Assembly (NCBI GenBank): GCA_024803745.1
Contig: JANJXV010000043.1
Span: 6,515,518 to 6,579,517 of the forward strand
Direction of reading: 5' to 3'
Origin: Megascapheus bottae
Taxonomy: Eukaryota; Chordata; Mammalia; Rodentia; Geomyidae
DNA: 64,000 nt
This document shows, one piece after another, positions 21,811 through 33,090 of the stretch. Each line of letters opens with the position of its first letter. The stretch's first letter is position 1. The notes beneath the pieces are model-generated. The model was given only the letters and a program-made list of their open reading frames with translations. It ran no database searches and had not been told where the DNA came from. A program made the position numbers and the translations under genes.

Positions 21811-23945
21811 AATAAGATCTATTATACAAAAAATTGATAAATCAAAAAGTTGGTTCTTTGAAAGAGTCAACAAAATTGACAGACCCTTGGCAAGATTAAT
21901 CAAAAAAAGGAAAGGGGAGACTCAAATAAACAAGATTAAAGACCCCACGGGAACAATCACAACTGATTCCCAAGAAATCCAGTCCATTATGAATAGGTAC
22001 TACTAGGGCCTATATTGAAAGAAACAAGGAAAACTAGTAGAAATGAATGACTTCTTAAATAAATATAGGCTACTCACACTGAACAACGATGAAGTAAACA
22101 AATTGAACAGACCAATTTCTTACAATGAAATTGTGAAAGCAATCAGGGAAATGCCAACCAAAAAAAGCCCAGGTCTAGATGGTTTCACTGCGGAATTCTA
22201 CAAGACATTTAAAGATAAAATATCACCTATACTTTTGAAGCTCTTCCGAGAAATAGAAACAGAAGGAGCAATACCAAATTCATTTTATGAAACTAATATT
22301 ACTCTCATCCCCAAACCAGGGAAAGACCCAACAAAAACAAGAAAACTACAGACCTATCTCTCTAATGAACACAGATGCAAAACTCCTCGATAAAATATTA
22401 GCCAACAGAATCCAGAAACAAATTTAAAAAATCATACACTATGATCAAGTGGGCTTCATCCCACAAATGCAAGGCTGGTTTAACATTCGCAAATCAATCA
22501 ATGTAATACATCATATCAATAGAGCTAAGGGTAAGAATCATATGATAATTTCTCTGCATGCGGAGAAGACATTTGACAAAATACAACATCCATTCATGTT
22601 GAAAGCTCTAGAAAAAATAGGAATAAGAGGTACATTCCTCAAAATAGTGAAACCCATATATGAAAAACCTACAGCCAGTATTAAACTAAATGGTGAAAGA
22701 CTGGAACCATTCACCTTAAAATCAGGAACTAGACAGGGATGCACACTCTCTCCATTTCTCTTCAATATAGTGCTGGAACCCTTAGCCAGAGCAATAAGAC
22801 AAGAAAAGGACATCAAAGGGATCCACATAGGGAAAGAAGAAATGAAACTATCCTTATTCACAGACGACATGATTCTCTACTTGAGTGACCCAACAAACTC
22901 CACTCCCAAACTACTAGAATTAATAAACCACTTTAGCAAAGTGCAGGATACAAAATCAACTTTCGGAAGTCAGTAGCCTTCTTGTACACCAACAATACAC
23001 AAACAGAAGGCCAAATCAAGAAAATGATCCCATTTTCAATAGCCCCCAAAAGAATAAAATACTTAGGAATATACTTAACCAAAGAAGTAAAGGAATTATT
23101 CAATGAAAATTATAAAAGCCTAATGAAAGAAATTAAAGAGGACACTAGGAAACGGAAAGACATCCCATGCTCATGGCTAGGGAGAATCAACAAAGTGAAA
23201 ATGGCTATACTGCCAAAACTGATATACAAATTCAATGCAATCCCCATCAAAATAACAAAGACATTCTTTACAGAAATTGAAGATATAATCCAAAGATTCA
23301 TATGGAACAAGAAAAGACCTAGAATAGCCAAAACAATTCTAGGCAAAAAGAGCAAAGCCGGTGGTATTACAATACCAGACTTCAAACTCTACTATAGAGC
23401 CATAGTAACAAAAACTGCTTGGTACTTGCAAAAACAGACCAGAAGATCAGTGGAACAGAATAGAAGACCCAGAAATAGAACCATATCCCTATAGGCAACT
23501 TGTATTTGTCAAAGGAGCCAAAGATATACAATGGAACAAACACAGTCTATTCAATTACTGGTGCTGGAAAAACTGGGCAGCCACATACAGAAAACTAAAA
23601 ATTGACCCTAGCCTTTCGCCATGCACAAGCATTAAATCAAAGTGGATCAAAGACCTCTATGTCAGACTGGAAACCGTGAAATTGCTACATGATAATGTAG
23701 GAGAGACACTGGAACTAATAGGCACAGGCAACAGATTCCTGAACAGAATCCCAGGGTCACAACAGAGTGGAGAGAGACTCGATAAATGGGACTACCTAAA
23801 AATAAAAAGTTTCTGTACAGATAAAAACATAGTTGCAAAAGTAGAGAGACAGCCAACCAACTGGGAAAAGATATTCACCAACAATATATCTGACAAATGC
23901 GTAATATCCAATATCTACAGGGAACTCAAGAAACTAATCCCCAAG
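21811..23945 (+). mobile_element. Old L1 ORF2 fragment replacing the OR 5' end
   Basis: Middle of an L1 ORF2: [20 protein letters not shown] at 21840-21900, the [15 protein letters not shown] region (22043-22393), the RT core (22449-22976) with FTDDMILYL where other copies have FADD, then 22982-23494 and the C-terminal region (23676-23954). It is a different and older subfamily than the long L1s here. Neither a 5' end nor a 3' UTR/tail is present, so it looks like a rearranged piece, not a simple insertion. Confidence 0.92.
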
Positions 23946-24145
23946 CCTGGATAGATTGTGAATATAATCCTAGTTACTCAGAAGGCTGAGATGTGAGGAT
24001 CATCATTTGAAACCATGATTATCCTATCTCCAATTAACTACTTAAAAGCAGGAGAGCCATGGCTCAAGTGGTAGAGTGCTATCCCTCAACGACAAAACTC
24101 AGCAAACAATGCCCAGGCCCTGAATTCAAGTCTAAGGAACAACAA
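23946..24145 (+). mobile_element. SINE-B, diverged
   Basis: Head (TATAATCCTAGTTACTCAGA), linker (TCTCCAATTAACTACTT) and ID-like tail (GGCTCAAGTGGTAGAGTGC) in order. It directly abuts the broken end of the L1. Confidence 0.88.
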
Positions 24146-24838
24146 GAGATGGGGGGGATTTGAGCTCTGCTCTAGGCACAGTTTGTATATGACATTTGCA
24201 TCTTTCATTTCTGTATTTATTTTAATAGCCCACATTCTTTCATACCCATTTACATTTTAGCAAATACATTCAAGAAAATATGGCTGTGTCAAGTATACAT
24301 GCCTTTGACATTAATTACTACCAGTACAATGTATCTCCAGAAGCTTTTCTGTTTTGCACACTGAAAGGGCAGTCACTTTTTAAGACTTTCTTTATTCCAG
24401 TTTAATTTATATTGTCAGTCTATTCCCTCATCTAATCCTTCATCATTGGCTGAATGTCATTGGCATTTTGGTAATGCCAATATCTAATTTTCATATCTAA
24501 TTTTCATACATAGTTTTATTCATTTCATCTCTTCTTTGTTTTTTTCTTCCTTTCGGTTAGTTTGGAAATATGTTTATTAATCTTCTGTATATTTTCCAAT
24601 GGCCAACTTTGGGTATCCTCCTTTGTATTATTCTTTGTTATTAATTTTCACTCTGAACTTTATTACTTCAATCTACTTCTCAATTTGAAGATATGGTTGT
24701 GCTTATGCTTGTTTCAGGGATTAAGATGTGTCTTTACCTGTTGATTTGAAATATTTCTATTTTTAATGTAAGCACTCAGCTACAAATATTTCTCTTTCCT
24801 TATTCCCAATAGTCCTAGTGTTTTATTTGGTTCTATGA
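24146..24838. other. No feature recognised
   Basis: AT-rich sequence with T-runs. No coding signal and no repeat that I can name. Confidence 0.45.
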
Positions 24839-25056
24839 TTTTTTTTGGTGGATCATGGGGCTTGAACTCAGCCTGGGCACAGTCCCTGAGTTCTTCAGCT
24901 TAAGGTTACCCACCTACCCTTGAGCCAATCCCCACTTCCCATTTTCTAGAGGTTAATTGGAGATAAGAATCTCAGGTCCTTTTGTGCCTGGGTGGGCTTT
25001 GAACCTTGATCCTCAGATCTTAGCTAGGATTACAGACATGATCCACCTGCCTGGCT
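24839..25056 (-). mobile_element. SINE-B, antisense
   Basis: Tail complement first (GGGGCTTGAACTCAGCCTGG), linker complement TTAATTGGAGATAAGAATCT, then a shortened head complement (TTAGCTAGGATTACAG). Confidence 0.9.
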
Positions 25057-25132
25057 TGGTTCTATGATTTCCTTAATTGCGTCTGTGATTTCTTCATTGA
25101 CTCACTAACTATTCAAAAGTGTATTGTCCTTG

Positions 25133-25312
25133 GGCCAGGAGTTTGGCCTAGTGGTAGAGTGTATGCACGAAGACCTGGGTTCAATTCCTTGGTACCACAT
25201 ACATAGAAAAAAGCCAGAAGTGGTGCTGAGACTCAAGTGGTAGAGCTCTAGCATTGAGAAAGTCCAAGGACAGTCTCAGGCCAGGAGCTCAAGCCCAGGA
25301 CTGGCAAAAAAA
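25133..25312 (+). mobile_element. SINE-A
   Basis: Starts GGCCAGGAGTTTGGCCTAGT. The left monomer lacks about 14 bases between the boxes. Right monomer and A-tail are present. Confidence 0.93.
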
Positions 25313-25595
25313 TATGATGGTCTCTCAACCCTTGAGGTTAAGCACGACTAGGGTTCAGGTAGCTAAATGAAATGCCTTACTAAATAGTTCAACAGATGAT
25401 GATAATGATGGTGATAACTATATTTGTATTTAATAAATTCCTACACAATGTGGATATTATCCATTCTGCTATTTTCCCCCAGCTGAGTACACTAAAAGCT
25501 GAGCACCATTAGAAATCCAGTCTGCTCAGTTTATAACTCTGAGCTGATGCTGAAAAATAGCTTTGAACTACAAGCCTATATATTGAGTTCTCCAT
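25313..25595. other. No feature recognised
   Basis: AT-rich flank with a short GATGATGATAATGATGGTGA tract near 25395. Nothing coding seen. Confidence 0.4.
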
Positions 25596-25596
25596 G

Positions 25597-25597
<1 letters not shown>

Positions 25598-25649
<52 letters not shown>
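25598..25649 (+). repeat. (AT)n microsatellite
   Basis: About 26 uninterrupted AT units; prone to cruciform formation and to assembly length error. Confidence 0.97.
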
Positions 25650-25650
<1 letters not shown>

Positions 25651-26475
25651 CCTTGTCCTAGAGCTTGAACTCATGGCATGGACACTGTCCCTGAGCTTCT
25701 TTTATTCAACTCTAGTACTTTAACATTTGAGTCACAGCTCTGCTTCTAACTACTTTGGTAATATATTGGAGATAAGAATCTCATGGACTCCTCAGTTGAT
25801 GAGTGGATCAACAAGATGTGGTATTCATACACAATGGAATTCTATGCTGCTGTCAGAAAGAATTACATCGCCCCATTTGTAAGGAAATGGAAAGACTTTG
25901 AAAAAATCATATTAATTGAAGTAATCCAGACTCAAAGACACATAGGCTCAATGGTTTCTCTCATTTGTCATAATCAGTAGAAACCTTGGACTCTCCTAGC
26001 AGAGATCTACAAGAGAACAAAACCTAGATATGTAAGGCCACGACACTAAATGAAAGACCTCCAGGATATAGAAACAAAAGCCATATAATGAGTGATTGTT
26101 GTCCTGAATGTACTGTTATCTCTCATCTCTTTTGCGGTCCCTTAGCTATCTCATATTGTTACAGTATTTCACCTGGTTGTCTGATATATTGTACATATGT
26201 GTATTTGGTTATTTGAAGTCAGATAGGGAAGGGGGGAAACCAAGATGGGGGCGGGGGTGGGGGAAGGGAAATGGGAACCAAGACATGAGAAAGAGTATCA
26301 ATGTATGTGAAGTAATGCACTTTCTATCTGGTGAATATAATGTAACCCTTCTATTAATTACAATAAAAATATACGAAAGAAAAAGAATCTCATAGACTTT
26401 TCTGCCTGAACTTTGAATGTTGATTCTTACATCTCAGCCTCCTGAGTAGCTATGACTACTGACAAGGGTACCTGG
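25650..26475 (-). mobile_element. SINE-B, antisense, split by an L1 tail
   Basis: The tail half is at 25650-25789 and the head half at about 26399-26475 (CAGCCTCCTGAGTAGCTATG). The intervening 25790-26382 is an L1 3' end. The two halves join cleanly across the TSD at a GAATCTCATGGACT word, which is part of the SINE linker. Confidence 0.92.
25790..26382 (+). mobile_element. 5'-truncated L1 3' end inserted in a SINE
   Basis: The last ~65 codons of ORF2 ([20 protein letters not shown], to CHNQ-stop at 25980), then the 3' UTR and tail. TSD: AAGAATCTCATGGACT (25774-25789) and AAGAATCTCATAGACT (26383-26398), one mismatch. Confidence 0.94.
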
Positions 26476-26686
26476 CTCCTAGTTATCATTTTTTAATAAT
26501 GACAGTTTTCCCTACTATATGTTACTATGAACTAAATTCTGATTTAGAACATTCGACTCTGTGTGGTCCAGGATTTCAGTCAAATGCTCCGGGTACCACA
26601 CACTTCTGAGAAGCAATCTAACTACAACACATTTGCTGGCATACTGAAGATCACACAAGCTTTAATTCGTGAATTCTAGGAACACA

Positions 26687-26880
26687 TTTTTTTTGCTAGT
26701 CGTGGGGCTTGAACTCAGGGCCTGGGCACTGTCCTTGGACTATTCTCAAAGCTAGAGAAATACCACTTGAGCCACAACACCACTTCCAGATTTTTTTCTA
26801 TGTATGTGGTACCGAGGAATTGAACCCAGGTCTTCATGCATGCTGGGCAAGCACTCTACCACTAGGCCAAACTCCCAGCC
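26687..26880 (-). mobile_element. SINE-A, antisense
   Basis: Complete antisense dimer, ending with the complement of the left monomer start (CTAGGCCAAACTCCCAGCC). Confidence 0.94.
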
Positions 26881-26902
26881 AATGAACACCTTTTATGTAT
26901 TC

Positions 26903-27126
26903 CTGTACTAGAGCTTAAATTTAGAGCCTCGTGCTCTCACTTGTATTTCTTGCTCAAAGCAAGGACTTTATCACTTCAGCCACAACTCCACTTCTGGTTT
27001 TTTACTCATTAATTAAAGATAAAAGTCTCATGGATTTTTCTGCCCAAGCTGACCTTAAATCAAGATACTCAAATCTCAGCCTCCGGAGTATCTAGGATTA
27101 CAGGTGTAAACCACCAGCACCTGGAA
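26903..27126 (-). mobile_element. SINE-B, antisense, old
   Basis: Diverged tail complement, linker complement AAGTCTCATGGATTTTTCTG and head complement CAGCCTCCGGAGTATCTAGG. Confidence 0.87.
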
Positions 27127-27152
27127 TGAATGCACATGGAAAAACTAGTTAT

Positions 27153-27366
27153 TGCCAGGCACTGGTGGCTCACATCTATAATTCTAGTTATTCAGAAGGG
27201 TGAGATTTGAGGACTGCAGTTCAAACCCAGCCTGGACAGGAAATTCCATGATATTCTTATCTCCAAATAACCACTGAGAAGCTGGAATTGGAGCTGTGGC
27301 ACAAGTGGTAGAATGCCCACTTGGCCAAAGCCCAGCCCCTGAGTGCTGGCACAAATAAAAAAAAGA
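27153..27366 (+). mobile_element. SINE-B
   Basis: Head starts GCCAGGCACTGGTGGCTCAC; linker TCCAAATAACCACTGAGAAG; tail GTGGCACAAGTGGTAGAATG; short A-tail. Confidence 0.9.
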
Positions 27367-27558
27367 AGCTAGTTGTCTACAGCAATAGGATGGACCATTG
27401 AGAGTGAACTATTATGGGAATTGTTTGTGATACAATTTTATATAATCATTGAATGACATTGGAGTTATAAATATATTGCACTCAGTTTGGCCTTGAGATA
27501 TCTGAAGCTCACAGAGGAACTGAGTGGCTCAAATTCTCAAACTTTAGAACCAATCTAA

Positions 27559-27797
27559 GCTGAGTGCCAGGAGCTCATGCTGTAATCCTAGCTTCTCCAG
27601 AGGCTGAGATCTAAGGACTGAAATTCAAACTTAGCCCAAACAAGAAAATCTATGAGACTCTTCTCTCCAATTAACCACCAAAGCTCTGAAAACAGAGCTG
27701 TGTCTCAAGTGGTAGGTCTCTAGGCTTGAGTAAAATAACACAAGGAGAGCATCCACGTCCTGAAAGCAAGCCCCAGGTCCAGCAAAAAAGAAAAAAA
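27559..27797 (+). mobile_element. SINE-B, old
   Basis: Head (GTAATCCTAGCTTCTCCAGA), linker TCTCCAATTAACCACC, tail with CTCAAGTGGTAGGTCTC and an A/G-rich end. Diverged. Confidence 0.87.
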
Positions 27798-28078
27798 GGT
27801 ATATATGAGTAAAATTCTGTTCATGAATCTTACATTCATTCTATCACCTGTAAAACCTATCGTATGTACAGAGTTCACTCCACTTTTTGTTTAGATGGGA
27901 ACAATACCATTTTCCTATTTAACATGACGTTTCCCTACATATTAAGTGGAAAACAGAAGTAAAAAGAAGCAAAACTTTAGTTAATACACACTGAAATTGT
28001 TGGTAATTAGCCCCAGATAGCACTAATTTAGATACCTGAATGCAGGTGTAAAGCTAAAACAAGCTTCATTTTCTATAT

Positions 28079-28262
28079 GCCAGTCCTGGAGCTTGAACGT
28101 GGGGTCTGGGTGCTATCCCTGAGCTTTTTTACTCAAGGATACCAATTGAGCCACACCTCCACTTCCTGCTTTTGGTAGTTCTTTGGCTATAAGAATCTTA
28201 CAAACTTTTTTGCCCCAGCTGCCTTCAAAACATGATCCACAGATTTCCTGAGTAGCCTCCTG
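28079..28262 (-). mobile_element. SINE-B fragment, antisense
   Basis: Tail complement (GCCAGTCCTGGAGCTTGAAC) and part of the linker and head complement. The 3' half is badly decayed. Confidence 0.75.
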
Positions 28263-28795
28263 ACAAAAGGAATAGCAAGAAGCTGAAACATGTTTTGTCA
28301 GGGTGGGGGAGGTCAAGGTTAGGCAAATAAATGGAAGCAGTCATAATTGCAAGGTACAGATGTGAAAATGGAACCAGGTAACCTGAGGGGATGCCATAGA
28401 GTTGGCAGAGATGGAAGAAAAAACTGGAAGTGGTGGCATGGGAAGAGATGCTTTGTTCTCATACACTGACTTGTTGAAGTCAAGATCTTTGGACATCCTC
28501 TTAAGGCTAAAAATACTAATAATAATAATATACAATGCATGATATGCAATGCTACATAATAATAGAGGATTGTATATATTTGTTATTGATTAATCTATAT
28601 CCTATATCTATATCTATTATAATTGATTACATTTCTTTTGATGAAAGCAGGGTATCTGTATATTTTTTAATTCTCTCTATATAGGCTTTTCTGCTGTCTT
28701 CCTCTTTTGTGATTCCCACTGGTTTTCCTCTCTTTCTTTCCCCACAGAATAGACTTTCCTGTTTTCTTTTTTGGTTTGTTTGTTTATTTATTTTT
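28263..28795. other. No feature recognised
   Basis: Unique-looking sequence with a short TAATAATAATAATA tract near 28518-28530 and TATATCTATATCTAT near 28600. Short frames at 28319-28549 (-) show nothing known. Confidence 0.4.
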
Positions 28796-28893
28796 CTTTT
28801 TAAGCTGGCCCTGGGCTTAAACTCAGAGCCTGGGCTCTGTCCCTGAGCTTTTCTGCTCAAGGCTAGTGTTTAGCACTTGAACCACACCTCCAT
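28796..28893 (-). mobile_element. SINE tail fragment, antisense
   Basis: Only the ID-like tail complement (CTGGGCTCTGTCCCTGAGCT, GCACTTGAACCACACC). It sits next to the A-tail complement of the RPL23A pseudogene. Confidence 0.8.
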
Positions 28894-29440
28894 TTTCTTT
28901 TCTTTCTTTCTTTCCTTTTTAAGTGGGAAAAAGTTGTACATTTATAATTAGCCAGCTGGATGCAGTTTAGATGATTTCAATTTTGTTGGCAACATCTAAA
29001 GCATCATAATCAGGAACCAGTCGCACATATGTCTTCTCTCTGTCAGATCTGATCAGGTATTGACCTTAGCCACATCAATGTCACAGAGCTTCTCGCAGTC
29101 TGCTTGATTTGATGCTTGTTGGCCTTGACATCCACAGTGAACACAAATGTGTCATTGTTTTCTATCGTCTTCACGGATGACTCAGTGGTCAAGGTCACCT
29201 GATAGTTGCATACAATTATTTTCCTCAGAGCACTCTTCCAGGGATATTTGTGCGGTCTCCCCAGCAGCCTGAAAGTGGGTGAAGTGTGTATCTTCTTTTT
29301 TTGTGGCTTGGACACCTTTCAACACTGCCTTCTTGCCTTCAATGCCTTTTCCTTCCTTGGCTTCAGCTTTAGAAAGGGCAGGAGCACCCTTCTTCATGTT
29401 CAGTGCCATCTTGGTGAAAAGGAGATCCATTTTCTTTCCT
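28894..29440 (-). pseudogene. RPL23A: Ribosomal protein L23a processed pseudogene
   Basis: RPL23A is a 60S subunit protein. The minus strand holds an intronless, frameshifted copy: start at 29407-29409, [18 protein letters not shown] near 29290, then [17 protein letters not shown] near 29125 and the [12 protein letters not shown] end with TAA at 28967-28969. The 3' UTR after the stop (CAGCTGGCTAAT) also fits RPL23A, and it ends in a T-rich run (28894-28922) that is the complement of a degraded poly(A). Several indels (near 29060 and 29250-29300) break the frame. Confidence 0.92.
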
Positions 29441-29529
29441 GTCTTTACTGATTCTTCTCATTCATAGAGACAACTTGTCCTGACTCTTCCTTGAAAAGAC
29501 AACATGCTAAGCCCCAATGGCTCACATTT

Positions 29530-29885
29530 ATATTCATACCTGGTAAATAACATATAATACATCATGCATGATTTATAGAATATAATGTATAATGTATATA
29601 ATATATGCAGTATAACACATAGTGTATATTATATGATCTATGGTATGCATTACATAGGAATTTATAGTGTGTAGATATAATGTATAATGTTCTATAGCAT
29701 ATCTGTATTAAAAGTAATGAAATTATTTTAATATAAAATGTTAATAAAATTGCATTTATCACATACAAATGATTCTGTTATATAATTTATGTTTTATAAT
29801 ATAAATATAATAAAGTATATGATCTAATTATAACATGCACTATATATTCCATATATAACATAGTGCTTTAAATGCTAAAATAAAT
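29530..29885. repeat. AT-rich low-complexity block
   Basis: More than 300 bp of over 80% A+T, built from loose repeats of ATAATGTAT, ATATAATATATG and TATAGAATATAATG words. Small palindromic segments are common. No unit length is regular enough to call a satellite. Confidence 0.75.
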
Positions 29886-29973
29886 ATAAAGAAAATAAAG
29901 CTGAATAGAATGGTAAGACCATCTTATATTGGGGATTTGCGGTTGTTGTATTGTTTTGTTCTGTTTTGGTTTT

Positions 29974-30159
29974 TGTCAGTCCTGGGTCTTGAATTCAGGG
30001 CACGGGTATCCTCCTTGAGCTTTCTCAAGGCTAGCACTGTACCACTTGTGCCACAACACCACTTCCAGTTTTTATCTGTGTATGTGAACCAAGGAATCGA
30101 ACCCAGAGCTTTGTGCATGCTGGGCAAGCAGTCTACCACTTGGCCATACTCCTGGCCCC
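29974..30159 (-). mobile_element. SINE-A, antisense
   Basis: Complete antisense dimer in old form: GCACTGTACCACTTGTGCCA for the right monomer, GCAAGCAGTCTACCACTTGG for the left one. Confidence 0.9.
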
Positions 30160-30201
30160 ATCTTATATTATTAAAGAAAATATAAGAAAAAAAATCATGA
30201 G

Positions 30202-30318
30202 CCCAGGAAGAAAACTGGAAGCAGTGCTGTGACTCAAAGTGGTAGAGTGATAGCCTTGCACACAAAAGCTCAGGAACAGTACCCAGGCTGTGAGTTCAAG
30301 TCCCACACCTGACCAATT
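30202..30318 (+). mobile_element. SINE tail fragment
   Basis: Only the ID-like tail (CTGGAAGCAGTGCTGTGACT ... GTGAGTTCAAGTCCC). Head lost. Confidence 0.8.
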
Positions 30319-30456
30319 TCTCCCAGGAATTTAAATGTGCATCACTCTTAAGATATAAATATGCATTAACAAACAAAAAATAAATAAATATGCATTAAGT
30401 GTTCAGGTAAATATATCTACTTCAGTACAATAGAAATCAAAATTTACATCTCATTT

Positions 30457-30643
30457 TTTTGCCAGTCCTCAGCTTGAACTCAGGGCCTGAACCCTGTCCT
30501 TGGACTTTCTCAGTGCTAGAGCTCTACCACCTGAGCCTCAGTACCACTTCTGAATTTTTTCTATGGATGTGGTACCGAGGAATCAAACCTGGGTCTTTGT
30601 GCATGCTTGGCAAGCACTCTATCACTAGGCCAAACTCCCAGCT
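30457..30643 (-). mobile_element. SINE-A, antisense
   Basis: Complete antisense dimer, right monomer complement CTCTACCACCTGAGCCTCAG, left end ACTAGGCCAAACTCCCAGC. Confidence 0.93.
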
Positions 30644-30760
30644 ATTGTCTGTAATTTTTAATGTCACCAGCAGTTGCCAATGTGCATGAGAAGGGAGAAG
30701 CATGCATGTAGACACTCAAATGGAAAAGATCAAGATGCCCCTTTAAAATGATAAATAATT

Positions 30761-30946
30761 GGGGCCAGAGCACAGACTAATGGTAGAGTGCTCACCTAGC
30801 ATACATGGAGACCTGGGTTCAATTCCTCAGTACCACATACACAGAAAAAGCTGGAAATAGCGCTGTGGCTCAAGTGGCAGAGCATTAGCCTTGAATGTCC
30901 AAAGACTGTGACAAAGCCCTGAGTTCAAGTCCCAGGATTGGCAAAT
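30761..30946 (+). mobile_element. SINE-A
   Basis: Starts GGGGCCAGAGCACAGACTAA, so its A box is degraded. B box GGGTTCAATTCC; right monomer GTGGCTCAAGTGGCAGAGC. Confidence 0.91.
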
Positions 30947-31193
30947 ATGTATCTATGACATACAACCCCTCAGCCTAATTTTAATTAGGTTCTAAAATGT
31001 AAGTGCCAGTGATTAATAGAGATTCACTTCTTGAATATTTATTTGTTAAATATGTCATTTGAAATATGATGTAAAAATCAATGTTAATAAACTCTAATAA
31101 AAATAAGATAAATAATTAGATTTTCATATGAGGAATAACATTCCACTGAACATAGAAACATTAAGAAATGGTGGTTTTAAGAAAATGCAGTGT

Positions 31194-31754
31194 TAATTGA
31201 ATTCTATGCTGCTGTCAGAAAGAATGACATCGCCCCATTTGTAAGGAAATGGAAAGACTTAGAAAAAATCATATTAAGTGAAGTAAGCCAGACTCAAAGG
31301 AACATAGGCCCAAAAGTCTCCCTCATTTGTCATAATCAGTAGGAACCTAGGACTCTCTTAGCAGGGATTTAAAATAGAACAAAATCTAGAGACATTAGGC
31401 CAAATAGTACAACACTAAATGTAAGGACCTCCAAGATAAGGAAACAAAAGCAATATAATGAGTGATTGTTGTCCTTGATGTACTATGTTATCTCTCATCT
31501 CTTTTACTGTCCCTTGGTTATCTCATATTGTTACAATACTTCACCTTGTTATCTGATATATCTTATATATGCTTAATTGGTTATTTGAAATAGGAGAGGG
31601 AAGAGGGGAAATCAAGTTGTGAGGGGGGAGAGGGGAGGGAAATGGGAAACAGGACATGAGAAAGGGTATCAATATTTGTGAAGTAATGCACTTTCTATTT
31701 GATGAATACAATGTAACCCTTCTATTAATTACAATAAAAAATATATGGAAAAAG
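31194..31754 (+). mobile_element. 5'-truncated L1 3' end
   Basis: Begins within the last 45 codons of ORF2 ([18 protein letters not shown]) and runs through the 3' UTR to the tail at 31754. The repeated target is TGCAGTGT (31186-31193 and 31755-31762), with A-rich sequence before each copy. Same older tail type as 14220 and 25790. Confidence 0.9.
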
Positions 31755-31762
31755 TGCAGTGT

Positions 31763-31945
31763 CCCCAAAAGAAAAAAATGCAGACTATTTTTAATGAATT
31801 CCAAAATGAACACATCATTCTTTCTTCAGATGTACCCATGAGCATTTGGAAGGAGGCAGAGAGCCCTGAAATCTGAAAAGGGCAGTCCTCTGTGGGTCTC
31901 CCGTTGTTCGTTAAAGTTATTCATGCTAACAAACCCCTTAGAGCC
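31763..31945. other. No feature recognised
   Basis: Short unique stretch between the L1 tail and the DNA-transposon relic. Confidence 0.4.
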
Positions 31946-32130
31946 ACACGTTCCCAAACTTCAACCATGCAGAAATGACTTTAAGAGCTCATTAAAAATC
32001 TGAGTCTGACTCCAGGAGTTTCAGACTTAAAAGATCTGTGAAAGGAGCCAAGAATTCTCGTGTTTAATAAGCACCCAGGGAGGCTGGTTTTGCTAATTTG
32101 GAGAAGATACTTTAGAAACTTTGGACCTTT
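31946..32130 (+). mobile_element. MER5A-like hAT-Charlie DNA transposon relic
   Basis: The order of words GTTCCCAAACTTCA, AGCTCATTAAAAATC, CCAGGAGTTTCAGACT, AAGAATTCTCGTGTTTAATA, GCACCCAGGGAGGCTG and ACTTTAGAAACTTT follows the short mammalian MER5A element from one terminal region to the other. It is very old and non-autonomous. Called from memory of the family consensus. Confidence 0.6.
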
Positions 32131-32622
32131 ATTGGGTCCCTATTGCTTCCATTCAATTTTAATTTACTTCTAAATAAGCTCTTGCAATTATAAGACACAT
32201 CACTTTCAGACTGCATCATAGAACCCTGTCTGACACATCTCCTTTCTCCCGGTAACTTTTTCCAAAAAAAAAAAAAAACAAGAAAGCTCAAGGAGATATC
32301 CCCCTTAGGTAATCCCTAAGCGGTAAGAGTCCCCATGTTTTCTTTGGGGATATTTCCAAGACCTTGAGAAAAGAATTTTCAGAGCAACTCCTTCATTTAA
32401 TTGTTCTTTACTTTAACGGGGAGACAGAATAAATGTCTTGCCAGCCACCTATCTCTAAAGACAGATACATTTGTTTTCTCTATTTTTTTCTTTATATACT
32501 ATATTTGATCATTTTTAGTTAATATGATCAGTATCCTGGAGATTTTTAATCACCTTTCTCATTCTAAAAAAGAAGTTTCCCATGACTGTTTATCAAACTT
32601 CACTAATTGCTGTATCCCATTA
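32131..32622. other. No feature recognised
   Basis: Unique-looking AT-rich sequence with a short poly(A) near 32262-32278. Confidence 0.4.
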
Positions 32623-32640
32623 AAAGATTTTAATTTCAGG

Positions 32641-32882
32641 CTGAGTGCCAATGGCTCACTCCTGACATCCTAGCTACTGAGGAAGCTAAGATCTGAGGAT
32701 GGCAGTTCAAAGCCAGCCAAGGAAGGAAATCCCATGAGACTCTTTTCTCCAATTTAGCCACCAAAAAACAAACAAACAAAACAAAAACTGGAAATGGAGA
32801 TCTAGCACAACTGGCAAAGCAAAATAGCTCAAGGTGCCCAATCCCTGAGTTCAAGCCTCAGGACTGGCACAAAAATTTTTTT
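32641..32882 (+). mobile_element. SINE-B with 18-bp TSD
   Basis: Complete, with an AACAAACAAACAAAACAAAA expansion in the linker (32767-32784). The perfect TSD AAAGATTTTAATTTCAGG lies at 32623-32640 and 32883-32900. Confidence 0.95.
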
Positions 32883-32900
32883 AAAGATTTTAATTTCAGG

Positions 32901-33090
32901 GGCTGGGAGATTGCCCTAGTGGTTAAAGTGCTTGCCTAGCAAGCATGAAGACCCGGGTTCAATTCCTCAGTACCACATATAGATAAACGCCGGAAGTGGT
33001 GCTGAGGCTCAAGTGGTAGAGCTCTAGCCTTGAGAAAGTCCAAGGACAGTGCTCAGGCCCTGAGCTCAAGCCCAGGACTGGCAAAAAAAA
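32901..33090 (+). mobile_element. SINE-A abutting the previous SINE's TSD
   Basis: Well-preserved dimer starting GGCTGGGAGATTGCCCTAGT, B box GGGTTCAATTCC. It uses the right TSD of the preceding SINE as its own target: TTAATTTCA (32890-32898) recurs at 33091-33099. Confidence 0.95.

Noticed and set aside
29043..29430. Functional RPL23A-like gene
   Set aside because: No introns, several frameshifts and a degraded poly(A) tail; a processed pseudogene.
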